From Sporomusaceae bacterium (GTDB lineage Bacteria > Bacillota > Negativicutes > Sporomusales > UBA7701): a stretch of 64,000 bases of DNA. The first letter of the stretch is position 1, and every line of letters begins with the position of its first letter. This document shows, in pieces, positions 34,151-43,194 of the stretch. The stretch spans positions 186,001 to 250,000 of the forward strand of contig JAVKTQ010000004.1 of assembly GCA_031460455.1 (NCBI GenBank), given 5' to 3'. The notes under the pieces were generated by a model that made no database searches, was not told where the DNA came from, and saw nothing but the letters and a program-made list of their open reading frames with translations. Made by a program: the position numbers and the translations under genes.

Positions 34151-34834
34151 CTATTCGATGTAGCTTTTGAGTCTATCGGGTTTCAGGATTACCATTTTGT
34201 CGCCGACGAAGTCAATGATCTTGTCCTTTCTGAGGGCGCTCAGGGTGCGGGTGACCGTTTCGCGGGTGGTGCCGACGAGGTTGGCCAGTTCCTGCCGCGA
34301 GAGGTCGATGGCGATAACGATGACGCCATTTTCGTCCTGGCGGCCGTGCTCGCCGCCGAGGCGGAGGAGCGTTTCGGCGGTGCGGGCCAGCACGTCGCCG
34401 AGGGCGAGGTTCTTGATCTTCTGCTGGGCGTAGAGGAGGCGCTGACTCAGGGCTTTGATAAGCTGGAGGGCGAGTTTGTTGTTGCCGAGGACGAGGCGTT
34501 CGAGGTCGCTGTTTTTGATTATGCCGATGCAGGCTTCCTCGGCGGCTATTGCGGTGGCCGGGTAGGGCTGGTTGTTGAAGAGCAGCACCTCGGCGAAGAG
34601 GTCGCCGGGGGTGAGGATTTTGATGATATGCTCGCGCCCGTCGCCGGTGGCTTTGACGATTTTGACCTTGCCGCTTTTGACGTAGTGGAAGCCTTCGCCG
34701 CTGTCGCCTTCGAAAAAAATGACCGTTCCGCGACGGTACACCCTTTCGATGGTGTACTGGTGGATGGTCAGCAGGGCTTCGTCGGGGAGGTCGGCGAAAA
34801 CGGGGATCTTTCTGAGGTATTGTACGTCCTTCAC
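34151..34834 (-). CDS. Crp/Fnr family transcriptional regulator
   Basis: A 227-residue regulator with an N-terminal cyclic-nucleotide-binding-like barrel (FEGDSGEGFHYVKSGKVKI) and a C-terminal helix-turn-helix (LSRQELANLVGTTRETVTR near residue 176). There is no N-terminal cysteine cluster as in FNR, so it is unlikely to be an oxygen-sensing Fe-S protein. The effector is unknown. It is encoded 15 bases downstream of a diguanylate cyclase, so a link to nucleotide signalling is possible. Confidence 0.9.
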   Translation of the reverse strand: MKDVQYLRKIPVFADLPDEALLTIHQYTIERVYRRGTVIFFEGDSGEGFHYVKSGKVKIVKATGDGREHIIKILTPGDLFAEVLLFNNQPYPATAIAAEEACIGIIKNSDLERLVLGNNKLALQLIKALSQRLLYAQQKIKNLALGDVLARTAETLLRLGGEHGRQDENGVIVIAIDLSRQELANLVGTTRETVTRTLSALRKDKIIDFVGDKMVILKPDRLKSYIE

Positions 34835-34849
34835 AATGTCACTCCCCAG

Positions 34850-35896
34850 TTACATGCCGTATTTTACCGCCACCTCGGGTTTGAGGTAGGACTGGACGTT
34901 GTTGCGGCCGAGCTGTTTGGCGCGATAGAGGGCGCGGTCGGCCTGCTCGAAGATCACCTGGCTGTTCATCCCCGGCTTTTTTACCGACAGACCGATGCTG
35001 ATGGTGACCGGGATGCGGCCTTTTTCGCCTTCGAAGGCCCATTCGGCGACTTTGCTGCGGAGCCGTTCGGCGATTTTCAGCCCCACCTGGGCGGTGGTGC
35101 CGGGCAGGACGACGACGAATTCCTCGCCGCCGTAGCGGAAGGCGAGATCGCCGCTGCGCACGCTTACTTTGATGATGTTGCCGAGGGCGACCAGCACTTT
35201 GTCGCCGATGAGGTGGCCGTGGGTGTCGTTGAGTTTTTTGAAGTGATCGATGTCGATGACGAGGAGAACATACTGGGACAGGCTGTCGATCCGTTCTTTG
35301 TAGGCGCGGTGGTTGTAGAGGCCGGTGAGGGCGTCGGTGAGGGCCATGCGGTAGTTACGGTCGTTCTGCCTGATGAGTTCGAGCATCTGTTTGTCGTCGC
35401 TGGCCTGTCTGGTGATGAGGGCGTCGATGTAAACGGCGGCGTAGGTGACGACGGCGGCGCCGAGAAGGTTGAAGAGCATCCCGGCTATGGCGGCGGGTGT
35501 GACGGCGGGCGTGACGGCGGCGGTGGCGCCGAGCTGGACGGCGGCGATGATCAGCGCGATCCGGACGGCCCGGCGGTGACCGGCCCTGAGGGCCATTCTG
35601 AGGAGCAGCAGGGGGTAGAGGATATCGCTGTAGCCGGCCTGGACGAGGGTGAGTCCGGCGCAGAGGGCGACGCTGAGGAAAAGCTCGCCGACGCCGGGAG
35701 GCGCTTTGCGCCGGCAGAGGGTAAGGCTATATAGAGCGTAGGCTGCCGCCAGGCCGACCGCCAACTCCCATGCGGATGACTGTAGGTACCAGGCGCTGAG
35801 GCCGCTGAAGGCGGCGAAGGCGATGCTCGCCCGGCGCGCCAGTATTTGGATGGATTCCGCGCTGCCGGCGATGCCGGCCGCCCTGTCGTCGTACAT
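34850..35896 (-). CDS. Membrane diguanylate cyclase (GGDEF)
   Basis: About 348 residues. The first 160 contain five or so membrane helices. The C-terminal GGDEF domain has DALTGLYNHRAYKE, DIDHFKKLNDTHGH and the active site RYGGEEF, with an RSGD inhibitory-site motif the usual five residues upstream. It should make cyclic di-GMP and be feedback-inhibited. The ATG used has AGGATGGTG upstream; a second ATG 23 codons earlier lacks one. It precedes the Crp/Fnr gene by 15 bases. Confidence 0.9.
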   Translation of the reverse strand: MYDDRAAGIAGSAESIQILARRASIAFAAFSGLSAWYLQSSAWELAVGLAAAYALYSLTLCRRKAPPGVGELFLSVALCAGLTLVQAGYSDILYPLLLLRMALRAGHRRAVRIALIIAAVQLGATAAVTPAVTPAAIAGMLFNLLGAAVVTYAAVYIDALITRQASDDKQMLELIRQNDRNYRMALTDALTGLYNHRAYKERIDSLSQYVLLVIDIDHFKKLNDTHGHLIGDKVLVALGNIIKVSVRSGDLAFRYGGEEFVVVLPGTTAQVGLKIAERLRSKVAEWAFEGEKGRIPVTISIGLSVKKPGMNSQVIFEQADRALYRAKQLGRNNVQSYLKPEVAVKYGM

Positions 35897-36079
35897 CTGT
35901 ACACCATCCTGAAACTGGTTCCCAATGCTTATATCGGAACATAACAGTGTTCTGTTAAGTCCCATTTGTGTATAATTCCCGGTAAAAACGGAAAATCCTA
36001 CTAAATATTGTGCTATATTGGAAATAATCTATAAATATGAGGCCAGGGTCCTATATTCTCAGGATCAGGACGGAATGCG

Positions 36080-36109
36080 AAACCCCCGGCGCGTACGCCG
36101 GGGGTTTTT
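36080..36109. terminator. Terminator of the [FeFe] hydrogenase operon
   Basis: AAACCCCCGGCG and CGCCGGGGGTTT pair perfectly around a CGTA-type loop with a T5 tail on the plus strand and a T3 tail on the minus strand, between the diguanylate cyclase start and the hydA stop. Confidence 0.82.
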
Positions 36110-36133
36110 GCGGTGCGAGGGTGAGCGGGCTGC

Positions 36134-37873
36134 CTAGCCTTTGAGTTTATACAGGCTGCGGTTGCGGTACTTGGTATGCAGCAGGTGATGCGACACTTCG
36201 CTGAGCGGCTGGCGGAGGAATTCTTCGTAGAGCTTGGCGACGGCGGGGTTTTGGTGCGATTTGCGCAAAGCCAGACCGGCGTCGACGCGGTAGGCGGCCT
36301 CGATACGCTGGCGGCGGACGGCGTCGGTGGTGCCGTAGGGCTGGCCGCCGCCGCCGATGCAGCCGCCGGGGCAGCACATGATTTCGATAAAGGTGTAGTC
36401 GGCCAGGCCGGCGCGGAGAAGGTTCATGATGCGGCGGGCGTTGCCGAGGCCGTGGGCTACGGCAACTTTGACGGGGGCGCCGGCGAGGTCGACGGTGGCC
36501 TCCTTGATGCCCTGGAGGCCGCGGACGGCGGTGAATTCGACGCTCTCAAGCTCCTGGCCGGTGACGACTTCGTAGACGGTGCGCAGGGCGGCTTCCATGA
36601 CGCCGCCGGTAACGCCGAAGATGGCGGCGGCGCCGGTGGAGATGCCGAGGGGATCGTCGAAGTCGCTGTCTTGGAGGGCGGCAAAGTCGACTCCGGCCTG
36701 TTTGAGGATGCGTCCGAGTTCGCGGGTGGTAAGGACGGCGTCGACGTCCCGATGACCGCTGCTGTTCATTTCCGGACGTTCGCTTTCGAATTTTTTGGCG
36801 GTGCAGGGCATTATCGAGACAACGAATATGTCGGCAGGGTCGATGCCGGCCCTGTCGGGGTAGTAGGTTTTGGCGAGGGCGCCGAACATCTGCTGGGGGG
36901 ATTTGCAGGTGGAGACGTGGGGCAGCAGCTCGGGGTAGCTGTGCTCGATGTATTTGACCCAGCCCGGGCTGCAGGAGGTGATGAGCGGCAGGGCGCCGCC
37001 GCTTTTGAGGCGATGGAGGAGTTCGTGGCCTTCTTCCATGATGGTGAGGTCGGCGGTGAAGTCTGTGTCGAAGACGCGGTCGAAGCCGAGTTTGCGCAAC
37101 GCGGCTACGAGGCGGCCGGTGGCGATCGTCCCCGGCTGCTGGCCGAATTCCTCGGCGATCGATACCCGGACCGCGGGCGCGACCTGGACGACGACGTGCT
37201 TGGCGGGGTCGTCGAGGGCGGCCCAGACGCGGGCGATGTCGTCTTTTTCGTGGATGGCGCCGACCGGGCAGACGGCGGCGCACTGGCCGCACAGGACACA
37301 GGCGACGTCGCTGAGGGATTTGCCGTATTCGGGGGCCACCTGGACGTCGACGCTGCGGAAATGGCTGTAGAGGATGCCGGTCTCCTGGACATGGTGGCAG
37401 ACTTCGGCGCAGCGGCCGCATTTGATGCATTTGTTGGGGTTGCGGACGATCGAGGGGGTGGAGGTGTCGAGCGGCAGGGCGTCACAGGCCATTTCGCCCT
37501 TGACTTCGCGGATGCCGTAGTCGGCCGCCAGGCGGCGGAGCTCGCAGTTGCCGTTGCGGATGCAGGTGAGGCATTCCTGGGGGTGGTTGGCGAAGATGAG
37601 TTCGAGGATGGTCTGGACGGTCTCGCGGATGCGGGGCGAGTTGGTCCTGACCTTCATGCCGGCGGTGACGGCGGTGGCGCAGGAGGCGGCGAGGTTTTTC
37701 TGGCCCTCGACTTCGACGACGCACACGCGGCAGTTGGCTTTTACCCGCTGGTCGGGATGGTGGCAGAGGGTGGGTATTTTGACGCCGTGCAGGCTTGCCG
37801 CCTCGAGGATGGTGAGCCCGGCGGGCACGGCGACTTCCTGGCCGTTGAGGTGGAATTTGACGGTGCCGGTCAT
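36134..37873 (-). CDS. hydA: [FeFe] hydrogenase catalytic subunit (HydA/HndD type)
   Basis: 579 residues. N-terminal [2Fe-2S] domain (Cys37, 48, 51, 65), His-Cys [4Fe-4S] site (His97, Cys101, 104, 110), two [4Fe-4S] motifs (CIKCGRCAEVC about 149-159; CVLCGQCAAVC about 192-202), then the H-cluster domain: TSCSPGW (Cys301), MPCTAKKFE (Cys357) and EIMCCPGGCIGGGGQP. The tail is the small-subunit-like domain. It reduces protons or oxidises H2 in the cytoplasm, exchanging electrons with the NuoEF-like partners. Its ATG overlaps the hydB stop by four bases; AAAGGAGG precedes it. Confidence 0.95.
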   Translation of the reverse strand: MTGTVKFHLNGQEVAVPAGLTILEAASLHGVKIPTLCHHPDQRVKANCRVCVVEVEGQKNLAASCATAVTAGMKVRTNSPRIRETVQTILELIFANHPQECLTCIRNGNCELRRLAADYGIREVKGEMACDALPLDTSTPSIVRNPNKCIKCGRCAEVCHHVQETGILYSHFRSVDVQVAPEYGKSLSDVACVLCGQCAAVCPVGAIHEKDDIARVWAALDDPAKHVVVQVAPAVRVSIAEEFGQQPGTIATGRLVAALRKLGFDRVFDTDFTADLTIMEEGHELLHRLKSGGALPLITSCSPGWVKYIEHSYPELLPHVSTCKSPQQMFGALAKTYYPDRAGIDPADIFVVSIMPCTAKKFESERPEMNSSGHRDVDAVLTTRELGRILKQAGVDFAALQDSDFDDPLGISTGAAAIFGVTGGVMEAALRTVYEVVTGQELESVEFTAVRGLQGIKEATVDLAGAPVKVAVAHGLGNARRIMNLLRAGLADYTFIEIMCCPGGCIGGGGQPYGTTDAVRRQRIEAAYRVDAGLALRKSHQNPAVAKLYEEFLRQPLSEVSHHLLHTKYRNRSLYKLKG

Positions 37874-39159
37874 GCTGTCGCCTCCTTTGGTGCGGCTTGG
37901 TCGCGGTCGCGGCACAGGGCTTCGTATTCGCCGCGGAAGTATTTGAGCGAGGAGCTGAGGCTGTTGCCGGCCGCTTGGCCGAGGCCGCAGAAAGCGGCGT
38001 TCTGCATGGTGCGGGTGTAGCGCTCGAGGTTGTCGATGTCGGCGAGGGTGGCGGCGCCATCCAGCAGGTTGTGGATTATCCGCCCCGCCTGGCGCAGGCC
38101 TTCGCGGCAGGGGGTGCACTTGCCGCAGCTTTCGTGAAGGAAGAAGTCGACCCGGTTGCGGACGTTTTCGAGGATAGAGCGGCTGTCGTCCATGACGAAT
38201 ACCGCGCCGGAGCCGATGGTGATGCCGCGCTGGCTGCAGGCGCTGTATTCCAGCGGGCAGTCGAGTTCCCACGGCGGCACGACGACGCCGGAAGCGCCGC
38301 CGATGTTGACGGCTTTGAGACGTCCCTGTTTGATGCCGCCGCCGTAGTTGTCGATGATTTCGCGGAAGGTGGTGCCGAAGGGTACTTCGTAGAGGCCGCG
38401 GCTGGCGACGTCGCCCGACAGGGAGATGAGCTTGGTGCCGTGGCTGTCGGCGGTGCCAAGGGCGCGGTACCAGTCGGCGCCGCGGCCGACGATGGGCGGG
38501 ATGTTGGCCAGTGTCTCGACATTGTTGATGAGGGTGGGTTTGCCCCACAGGCCGCTCTGCGTCGGGTAGGGCGGCTTGAGGCGGGGACGGCCCTTTTTGC
38601 CTTCGATGGAGGACAGGAGCGCGGTCTCTTCGCCGCACAGGTAGCTGCCGGCGCCGGAGAATATTTCGATATCGAAGGAGAAGCCGCTGCCGAGGATGTC
38701 GCTGCCGAGCAGGCCGGCCGCACGGGCGGCGGCGATGGCGCGGCGCATTGTTTCCTGGGCTTCGGGATATTCGTGGCGGATATAGATGAAGCCTTGCGCG
38801 GCGGCGACGGCGTAGGCGGCGATTGTCATGCCTTCAAGGAGCTGAAAGGGGATGTGGGTCATGATGAAGCGGTCTTTGAAGGTGCCGGGTTCGCCTTCGT
38901 CGGCGTTGCAGATGACGTAGCGCTCGCCGGGCGGGTTGTCCCGGACCATCTGCAGCTTGGCGGCGGCGGGGAACGCGGCGCCGCCGCGGCCGCGCAGGCC
39001 GGCTGCGCCTATTTCGCCGATGACCGCTCCTGGGCTGCCGAGCAGGGCTTTGGCGAGAGCCTGGTAGCCGCCGAAGTCGCGGTAGTGCATGAGGGTGGGG
39101 AATTCGCGGAAGAGGCCGAGGCGAAATACCGATTTGGCGTTATCAAGCTGTGTGCCCAA
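37870..39159 (-). CDS. hydB: NADH-dehydrogenase-like flavoprotein subunit (HydB/NuoF core)
   Basis: A 429-residue NuoF-type subunit with the FMN/NAD site GLRGRGGAAFPAAAK (about residue 54), GAGSYLCGEETAL (about 170) and the [4Fe-4S] motif SCGKCTPCREG (about 345). It lacks both the N-terminal thioredoxin-like [2Fe-2S] domain and the C-terminal two-[4Fe-4S] ferredoxin domain of the longer HydB found in characterised bifurcating hydrogenases. It would pass electrons between NAD(H) and HydA. It overlaps the upstream gene by 17 bases. Confidence 0.92.
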   Translation of the reverse strand: MGTQLDNAKSVFRLGLFREFPTLMHYRDFGGYQALAKALLGSPGAVIGEIGAAGLRGRGGAAFPAAAKLQMVRDNPPGERYVICNADEGEPGTFKDRFIMTHIPFQLLEGMTIAAYAVAAAQGFIYIRHEYPEAQETMRRAIAAARAAGLLGSDILGSGFSFDIEIFSGAGSYLCGEETALLSSIEGKKGRPRLKPPYPTQSGLWGKPTLINNVETLANIPPIVGRGADWYRALGTADSHGTKLISLSGDVASRGLYEVPFGTTFREIIDNYGGGIKQGRLKAVNIGGASGVVVPPWELDCPLEYSACSQRGITIGSGAVFVMDDSRSILENVRNRVDFFLHESCGKCTPCREGLRQAGRIIHNLLDGAATLADIDNLERYTRTMQNAAFCGLGQAAGNSLSSSLKYFRGEYEALCRDRDQAAPKEATA

Positions 39160-39634
39160 TGTTCTCCTCCTCCCTATAGCGGCGGATGACAGCTACGGCC
39201 GCTTCGGCCGTCAGGTCGCCGTAAAGCTGTTTGTCTATTTTGATGGCCGGCGACATGTAGCAGGCTCCCAGGCAGCTTACGCCTTCGAGGGTGAAGCGGC
39301 CGTCGGGGGTGGTGCCGCCCAGACCGACGCCCAGTTCCTGTTCGAGGGCGGCGAGGACGGCCTGTTTGCCGGCGTTTTCGCACGGGGCGTTGATGCAGAT
39401 GCGGACGATGTGGCGACCCCGCGGTTTGAGCGATATGACGCTGTAGAATGAGGCGGTGGAGTATACGCGGCTGCGGGATATGCCGAGGAGGTGGGCTATT
39501 TCGTTGACCGCCTCCTCGCTGACATAGTTCTCGGGGCTGGCGTCCTGGACGGCGAGCAGCGCCTGCAACAATGCCGCCTGCCCGGCCCCCGGCGCGGCCA
39601 CGATATCCGTCACGGTTTGAAGTGAAGTAGACAT
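39143..39634 (-). CDS. hydC: [2Fe-2S] thioredoxin-like subunit (HydC/NuoE)
   Basis: 163 residues: an N-terminal helical part (ENYVSEEAVNEIAHLLGIS) and a thioredoxin-like [2Fe-2S] domain with ICINAPCENAG and VSCLGACYMSP supplying four cysteines. It is the first gene of the hydrogenase operon. AGGAGG precedes the ATG chosen; the open frame extends 16 codons further without one. Confidence 0.92.
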   Translation of the reverse strand: MSTSLQTVTDIVAAPGAGQAALLQALLAVQDASPENYVSEEAVNEIAHLLGISRSRVYSTASFYSVISLKPRGRHIVRICINAPCENAGKQAVLAALEQELGVGLGGTTPDGRFTLEGVSCLGACYMSPAIKIDKQLYGDLTAEAAVAVIRRYREEENIGHTA

Positions 39635-39690
39635 AATTTTTCCTCCTATCATTTTCTCGCTTTTCGCGCTTGATTGTATCACGTAATTTG

Positions 39691-39719
39691 ATTTTAATTA
39701 GATAAAGATATAATGTCAA
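39691..39719 (-). promoter_or_regulatory. Promoter of the [FeFe] hydrogenase operon
   Basis: On the minus strand TTGACA (39714-39719) and TAAAAT (39691-39696) are 17 bases apart, about 60 bases upstream of hydC. Confidence 0.75.
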
Positions 39720-39913
39720 TATAGTTATTTATAGAACGTTACATCTTTCACTTAACGAATTTTAATATGTTATTTTTGTCACTTTCTTAATAATCCGCAT
39801 GTGATAAGTTTCTCTTTCACATACTTTTATTTTATGTAAAATAACGTGTGGCGCCGGTGCGGCCGGTCAGCCGGACTGCGTGACGCAGTGCACAAATGCA
39901 GCGGACAAACGAA
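39720..39913. other. AT-rich non-coding stretch upstream of the hydrogenase promoter
   Basis: No credible gene. The part to about 39850 is much more AT-rich than the rest of the window. It holds one dyad, ATGTGA and TCACAT separated by 12 bases (39799-39822), upstream of the promoter, where a regulator could bind; the spacing fits neither a Crp nor a Rex site well. Confidence 0.4.
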
Positions 39914-39943
39914 AACCCCGGCACTCTTGCGAGTGCCGGGGTT
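39914..39943 (-). terminator. Terminator downstream of the symporter gene
   Basis: AACCCCGGCACTC and GAGTGCCGGGGTT form a perfect 13-bp stem; on the minus strand it ends in TTTTCGTTT. It lies beyond repeat copy 4 as seen from the symporter stop. Confidence 0.85.
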
Positions 39944-39963
39944 CAGCAATTAACGGATATACC

Positions 39964-40087
39964 GCAGGCCGTTCAGGGCCGCCAGATGCAAGGCGCACCG
40001 GAGGCTGACACCGGAAGCGTACACGAACGTACGCTGAGGATGGCAGCCGAGGGGCAACGCCGCAGATGGTGGTCATCAACGGCCTGC
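39964..40087. repeat. Palindromic 3'-end repeat, copy 4
   Basis: Core identical to copies 1 and 2 apart from a few bases. Outer arms GCAGGCCGTTCAGGGCCGCC and the matching GGTGGTCATCAACGGCCTGC pair at most positions, with arm sequence different from copies 1 and 2. A second short hairpin, CTGCCCA/TGGGCAG (40084-40102), lies between it and the symporter stop 18 bases away. Confidence 0.9.
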
Positions 40088-40105
40088 CCAGGTATGGGCA
40101 GGAGC

Positions 40106-41575
40106 TTAGCCGATGGCTTTGGCTTTGCGCTCGATGGTCGCCGGCGTACTCGTCGCCAAGCTGACAGCGACGAAGACCACGAAGTTTACGACCAGGGCGA
40201 CGAAGCCGGCGTTGAGGTGCAGACCGGCGATGGCGAACGGATCCATCTTGTTGAGGATGAGGAAGAATACCAGGAACTCGCCGACGATCAGGCCGGAGTA
40301 AGCGGCGACCTTGGTGGCCCGCTTCCAGAAGAGGCCGAGGACGATCATCGGGAAGAACTGGGTGACGCCGGAGTAGCCGGTGAGGAGCAGGTTGACGAGC
40401 ATGTTGGGCGCGTAGATCGCCAGGGCGAGGGCGACGGCGGTGAGAACGAGAACCAGCACTCTTGCCAGTCTGGCCTGGGTCTCATGGCTGGCGCCCTGAC
40501 CGATCGTGCGGCCATAGACGTTGCGGGTGAAGAGCATCGAGGTGGAGAGGATGAGGTCGGCGGCCGGAATCATGCACGCCAGCGCGCCGGCGCCGCCCAC
40601 GAGGCCGAGGGCCCAGCCGGGGAAGACCTGCTGGACGATGGCCATGAAGGCCATGTCGGGCACCTTGAGGGCCGGGCTGAGGACCATGAGGGCGGTGAAG
40701 CCGATCAGCATCGGGAAGATGAGGCAGATCTGATAGAGCGGCAGATAGATGGCGTTGTGGCGCAGCACGTCCGGATTCTTGGCGCTGAAGCTGTTGGCCG
40801 AGAAGTGGGGCCACATGTAAAAGCCGAGGCTGGTAAGAACAAGGGTGGACATCGCCCAGCTGACGTCGAGGACTTTTGTGCCGCCCGGCAAGGCCAGGAA
40901 GCCGGGTTTGGCGGCGTCCAGGGCCTCGAACATGCCGCCGACGCTGCCGAAGAAGTGGATCGGCAGGTAAAGACCGAAGAAGACGACGGCGACGATCATG
41001 ACGACGTCTTTGATGACGGCGGTGGAGGCGACGCCTTTCAGGCCGCTGAGGTAAACGAAGGCGGCGACCATGGTGAAGGCGATGAGCATGGCCGGCACGC
41101 GCGGAATAATGCCATAAGAACAGGTTTCGATGATAAGGCCCAAGCCGGTGAGCTGGAGCTGCAGGTACGGCATCAGGAAGGCGACGCCGACGCAGGCGGT
41201 GAGAATGCCGAGCCATTTGCTGTCATACATGTGCTCGACAAGGTCGGGCTGGGTCATAAGGCCGTGTTTGCGGCCGATGGGGGCGATGGCGGGCAGGACG
41301 TAGTAGCCGACGACGTACGCCAGGGCGCCGTAACCAAGTATGTAGAAGGTGGGGCCGCCGCGGGCGTACGCCCAGCCGCTGCCGCCGAGGAAGGCGAACG
41401 CGGTGTATATTTCGCCGGCGAGGATGAACCAGTTGAGCCAGCGTCCGAAGCTGCGGCCGCCGACCGCCCATTCTTCGAGGCTCATTTTTTTGTTCATGCC
41501 GGGGACCATCCCGACGATGGTGGTGCCGATTACAAATGCGAATATTATGGCAAGGGCCATTGTTTCATTGGACAT
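40106..41575 (-). CDS. Sodium:solute symporter (SSS family)
   Basis: A 489-residue transporter with about thirteen membrane helices. SSS-type features include WAVGGRSFGRWLNWF near residue 36, GYGALAYVVGYYVLP near 80 and the helix around LTGYSGVTQFFPMIVLGLFW near 408. It pairs with a DUF3311 protein encoded just upstream, an arrangement common for monocarboxylate, amino-acid or pantothenate carriers of this superfamily. Substrate is not determined. Repeat copy 4 and a terminator follow. Confidence 0.9.
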   Translation of the reverse strand: MSNETMALAIIFAFVIGTTIVGMVPGMNKKMSLEEWAVGGRSFGRWLNWFILAGEIYTAFAFLGGSGWAYARGGPTFYILGYGALAYVVGYYVLPAIAPIGRKHGLMTQPDLVEHMYDSKWLGILTACVGVAFLMPYLQLQLTGLGLIIETCSYGIIPRVPAMLIAFTMVAAFVYLSGLKGVASTAVIKDVVMIVAVVFFGLYLPIHFFGSVGGMFEALDAAKPGFLALPGGTKVLDVSWAMSTLVLTSLGFYMWPHFSANSFSAKNPDVLRHNAIYLPLYQICLIFPMLIGFTALMVLSPALKVPDMAFMAIVQQVFPGWALGLVGGAGALACMIPAADLILSTSMLFTRNVYGRTIGQGASHETQARLARVLVLVLTAVALALAIYAPNMLVNLLLTGYSGVTQFFPMIVLGLFWKRATKVAAYSGLIVGEFLVFFLILNKMDPFAIAGLHLNAGFVALVVNFVVFVAVSLATSTPATIERKAKAIG

Positions 41576-41598
41576 AATCTGCGTTACCTCCTTTCAAC

Positions 41599-41796
41599 CT
41601 ATTCCTCTTCGTTTTTGCCGGAATCCATTTTGTAGAGAATGCTCAGACATACGAACGAGATCGGGATGGTGCAGCACAGCCAGAAAGCCAGGAAGGGCAG
41701 GCCGAAAACTATCGGTTTGACTGTGTTGACGAAGGGAATGCCCCCAATAGTCCAGACGAAGGGGATAAGGGTCAGGATGACTTTTACCGGATTCAC
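41599..41796 (-). CDS. DUF3311 small membrane protein, symporter partner
   Basis: 65 residues with two hydrophobic helices (LILIPF-like start, VWTIGGIPFVNTVKP between them) and a charged tail, KMDSGKNEEE. DUF3311 proteins are regularly encoded next to SSS symporters and are presumed accessory subunits, like YhdT with PanF. It lies 23 bases before the symporter start. Confidence 0.85.
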   Translation of the reverse strand: MNPVKVILTLIPFVWTIGGIPFVNTVKPIVFGLPFLAFWLCCTIPISFVCLSILYKMDSGKNEEE

Positions 41797-41877
41797 GTTC
41801 TCACCTCGCTTAAAAAATTTAATAACTGGGTGGACATCCTATGATCAAGCACACCGTTGTGCCTTGATTTTGCCCGG

Positions 41878-43041
41878 TTACCCGGCGAGCAGTTTGAGAA
41901 CAGTTCTGATTATCGTTGCGGCGCCGTATCCCAGGGCGTCTTCGTCAATGTCGAATTTGGGATGGTGGTGGGGATGGACGCAGCCTTTGGCGGGATTGCC
42001 GGCGCCGACGAGGAAGAAGGAGCCGGGGGCCTTGTGCTGGTAGTAGGAGAAGTCTTCGCCGACCATGAGCGGTTTGACGTCCTGGATTTCGACGCCGGCC
42101 ACCTCGCACCCGGCCGCGGCGACCACCGCGGTTACTTTCGGGTTGTTGACCACCGGCGGGTAGCCGAAGATGGGATCGATGGTATAGCTGGCGCCCGAGG
42201 CGGCGCAGATGCCGCGGCAGTAGGCCTCCATCTGGGCGAAGACGGCGTCGCGTACGCTCTGGTCGAAGGAGCGGACCGTCCCTTTGAGGACGGCGGTATC
42301 GGGGATGATGTTGAATACTTCGCCGGCTTTGAACATGCCGATGGTGAGGACAGCCTGTTCGCGGGGATCGACGTTGGCGCCGGTGATGGTGCGGAGGGCC
42401 AGCACAAGCTGGGCGGCGACGAGGATGGAGTCGACGGTTTGGTGGGGCATGGAGCCGTGGCCGCCTTTGCCCTGGATGGTGATGGTGAATTCGTCGGGGG
42501 AGGCCATGAGCGCTCCGTTGGTGACACCGATGACGCCGACCGGCAGCGGCTGCCAGAGATGGGCGCCGACGACGGCGTCGACGCCGTCCATCGCGCCGGC
42601 CGCGATCATAATTTCCGCCCCGCCGGGGAAGCGCTCCTCACTGGGCTGGAAGATGAGGCGCACGTTGCCGGGCAGTTCAGCGCCCATGGCGGCGAATGTC
42701 TTGGCCGCCCCGAGCAGCATGGCTGCATGGCCGTCGTGGCCGCAGGCGTGACAGACGCCTTTGATGCGGGACTTGTAGGGTTTTTCGCTTTCGTCGTTGA
42801 TGGGGAGGGCGTCGATGTCAGCCCTCATGGCGACGGTCTTGCCGCCGGGAGCGCCGGGGATGTCGGCGATGACTCCCGTGCCGCCGGCTTCCCGGGCTTT
42901 GATGCCCATGGCCGTAAGTTCGGCCATGATTTTTTTCTGCGTTTCGCGTTCCTCGCCGCCCACTTCCGGGTACATCCGGAAGTGACGCCGCATGGCCACG
43001 ATGTAATCGCGGTTGGCCGCGACCCGCTCTGCGATGTCCAA
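41878..43041 (-). CDS. M20 family amidohydrolase/aminoacylase
   Basis: About 387 residues of the M20D peptidase/amidohydrolase family. Metal motifs: MRADIDALPI, HACGHDGHAAMLLGAA and FQPSEERFPGGA; the dimerisation domain contains GKGGHGSMPHQTVDSI, and the C-terminus has LMVGEDFSYY. Known members remove acyl or amino-acid groups (hippurate, indole-acetyl or N-acyl amino acids). Start is set at a TTG preceded by GCAGGTG, giving standard length; the frame continues 24 codons upstream. It is probably a single transcription unit. Confidence 0.88.
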   Translation of the reverse strand: MDIAERVAANRDYIVAMRRHFRMYPEVGGEERETQKKIMAELTAMGIKAREAGGTGVIADIPGAPGGKTVAMRADIDALPINDESEKPYKSRIKGVCHACGHDGHAAMLLGAAKTFAAMGAELPGNVRLIFQPSEERFPGGAEIMIAAGAMDGVDAVVGAHLWQPLPVGVIGVTNGALMASPDEFTITIQGKGGHGSMPHQTVDSILVAAQLVLALRTITGANVDPREQAVLTIGMFKAGEVFNIIPDTAVLKGTVRSFDQSVRDAVFAQMEAYCRGICAASGASYTIDPIFGYPPVVNNPKVTAVVAAAGCEVAGVEIQDVKPLMVGEDFSYYQHKAPGSFFLVGAGNPAKGCVHPHHHPKFDIDEDALGYGAATIIRTVLKLLAG

Positions 43042-43194
43042 GTATCGAGCACCTGCCTCTTTGTAGACTGTTTTTGCTGCTGACTTTCCGCATGCAGACA
43101 AAAGTGCACCCAAGATGTATCTATTTTAACACAAGATGAGGGCCGCAGGCACTACCGGATTAAGCCATAAGCCCCCGTTTTTTCATGTATACAC

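Noticed and set aside
36134-38638. N-terminal extension of HydA by about 255 residues
   Set aside because: The frame is open upstream of the ATG at 37873, but the extra residues are an out-of-frame reading of hydB; AAAGGAGG marks the real start. The same reasoning removed extensions of hemA, hemC, the NUDIX gene, the GH18 gene, cbiQ, cbiM and apbE.
39799-39822. Crp/Fnr or Rex site upstream of the hydrogenase operon
   Set aside because: ATGTGA and TCACAT are 12 bases apart; Crp needs about 6 and Rex has a different core. Kept only as an unassigned dyad.
39867-40079. Small proteins encoded within the palindromic repeats
   Set aside because: Several copies give similar short frames on the minus strand (Cys/Pro/Arg-rich), but they derive from the repeat sequence, have no ribosome binding site and are not conserved as proteins. 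Such entries are likely spurious in databases.
41844-41868. Terminator after the M20 amidohydrolase gene
   Set aside because: A hairpin (ATCAAGcaCAC / GTGcCTTGAT) is present, but on the gene's strand no T tract follows.
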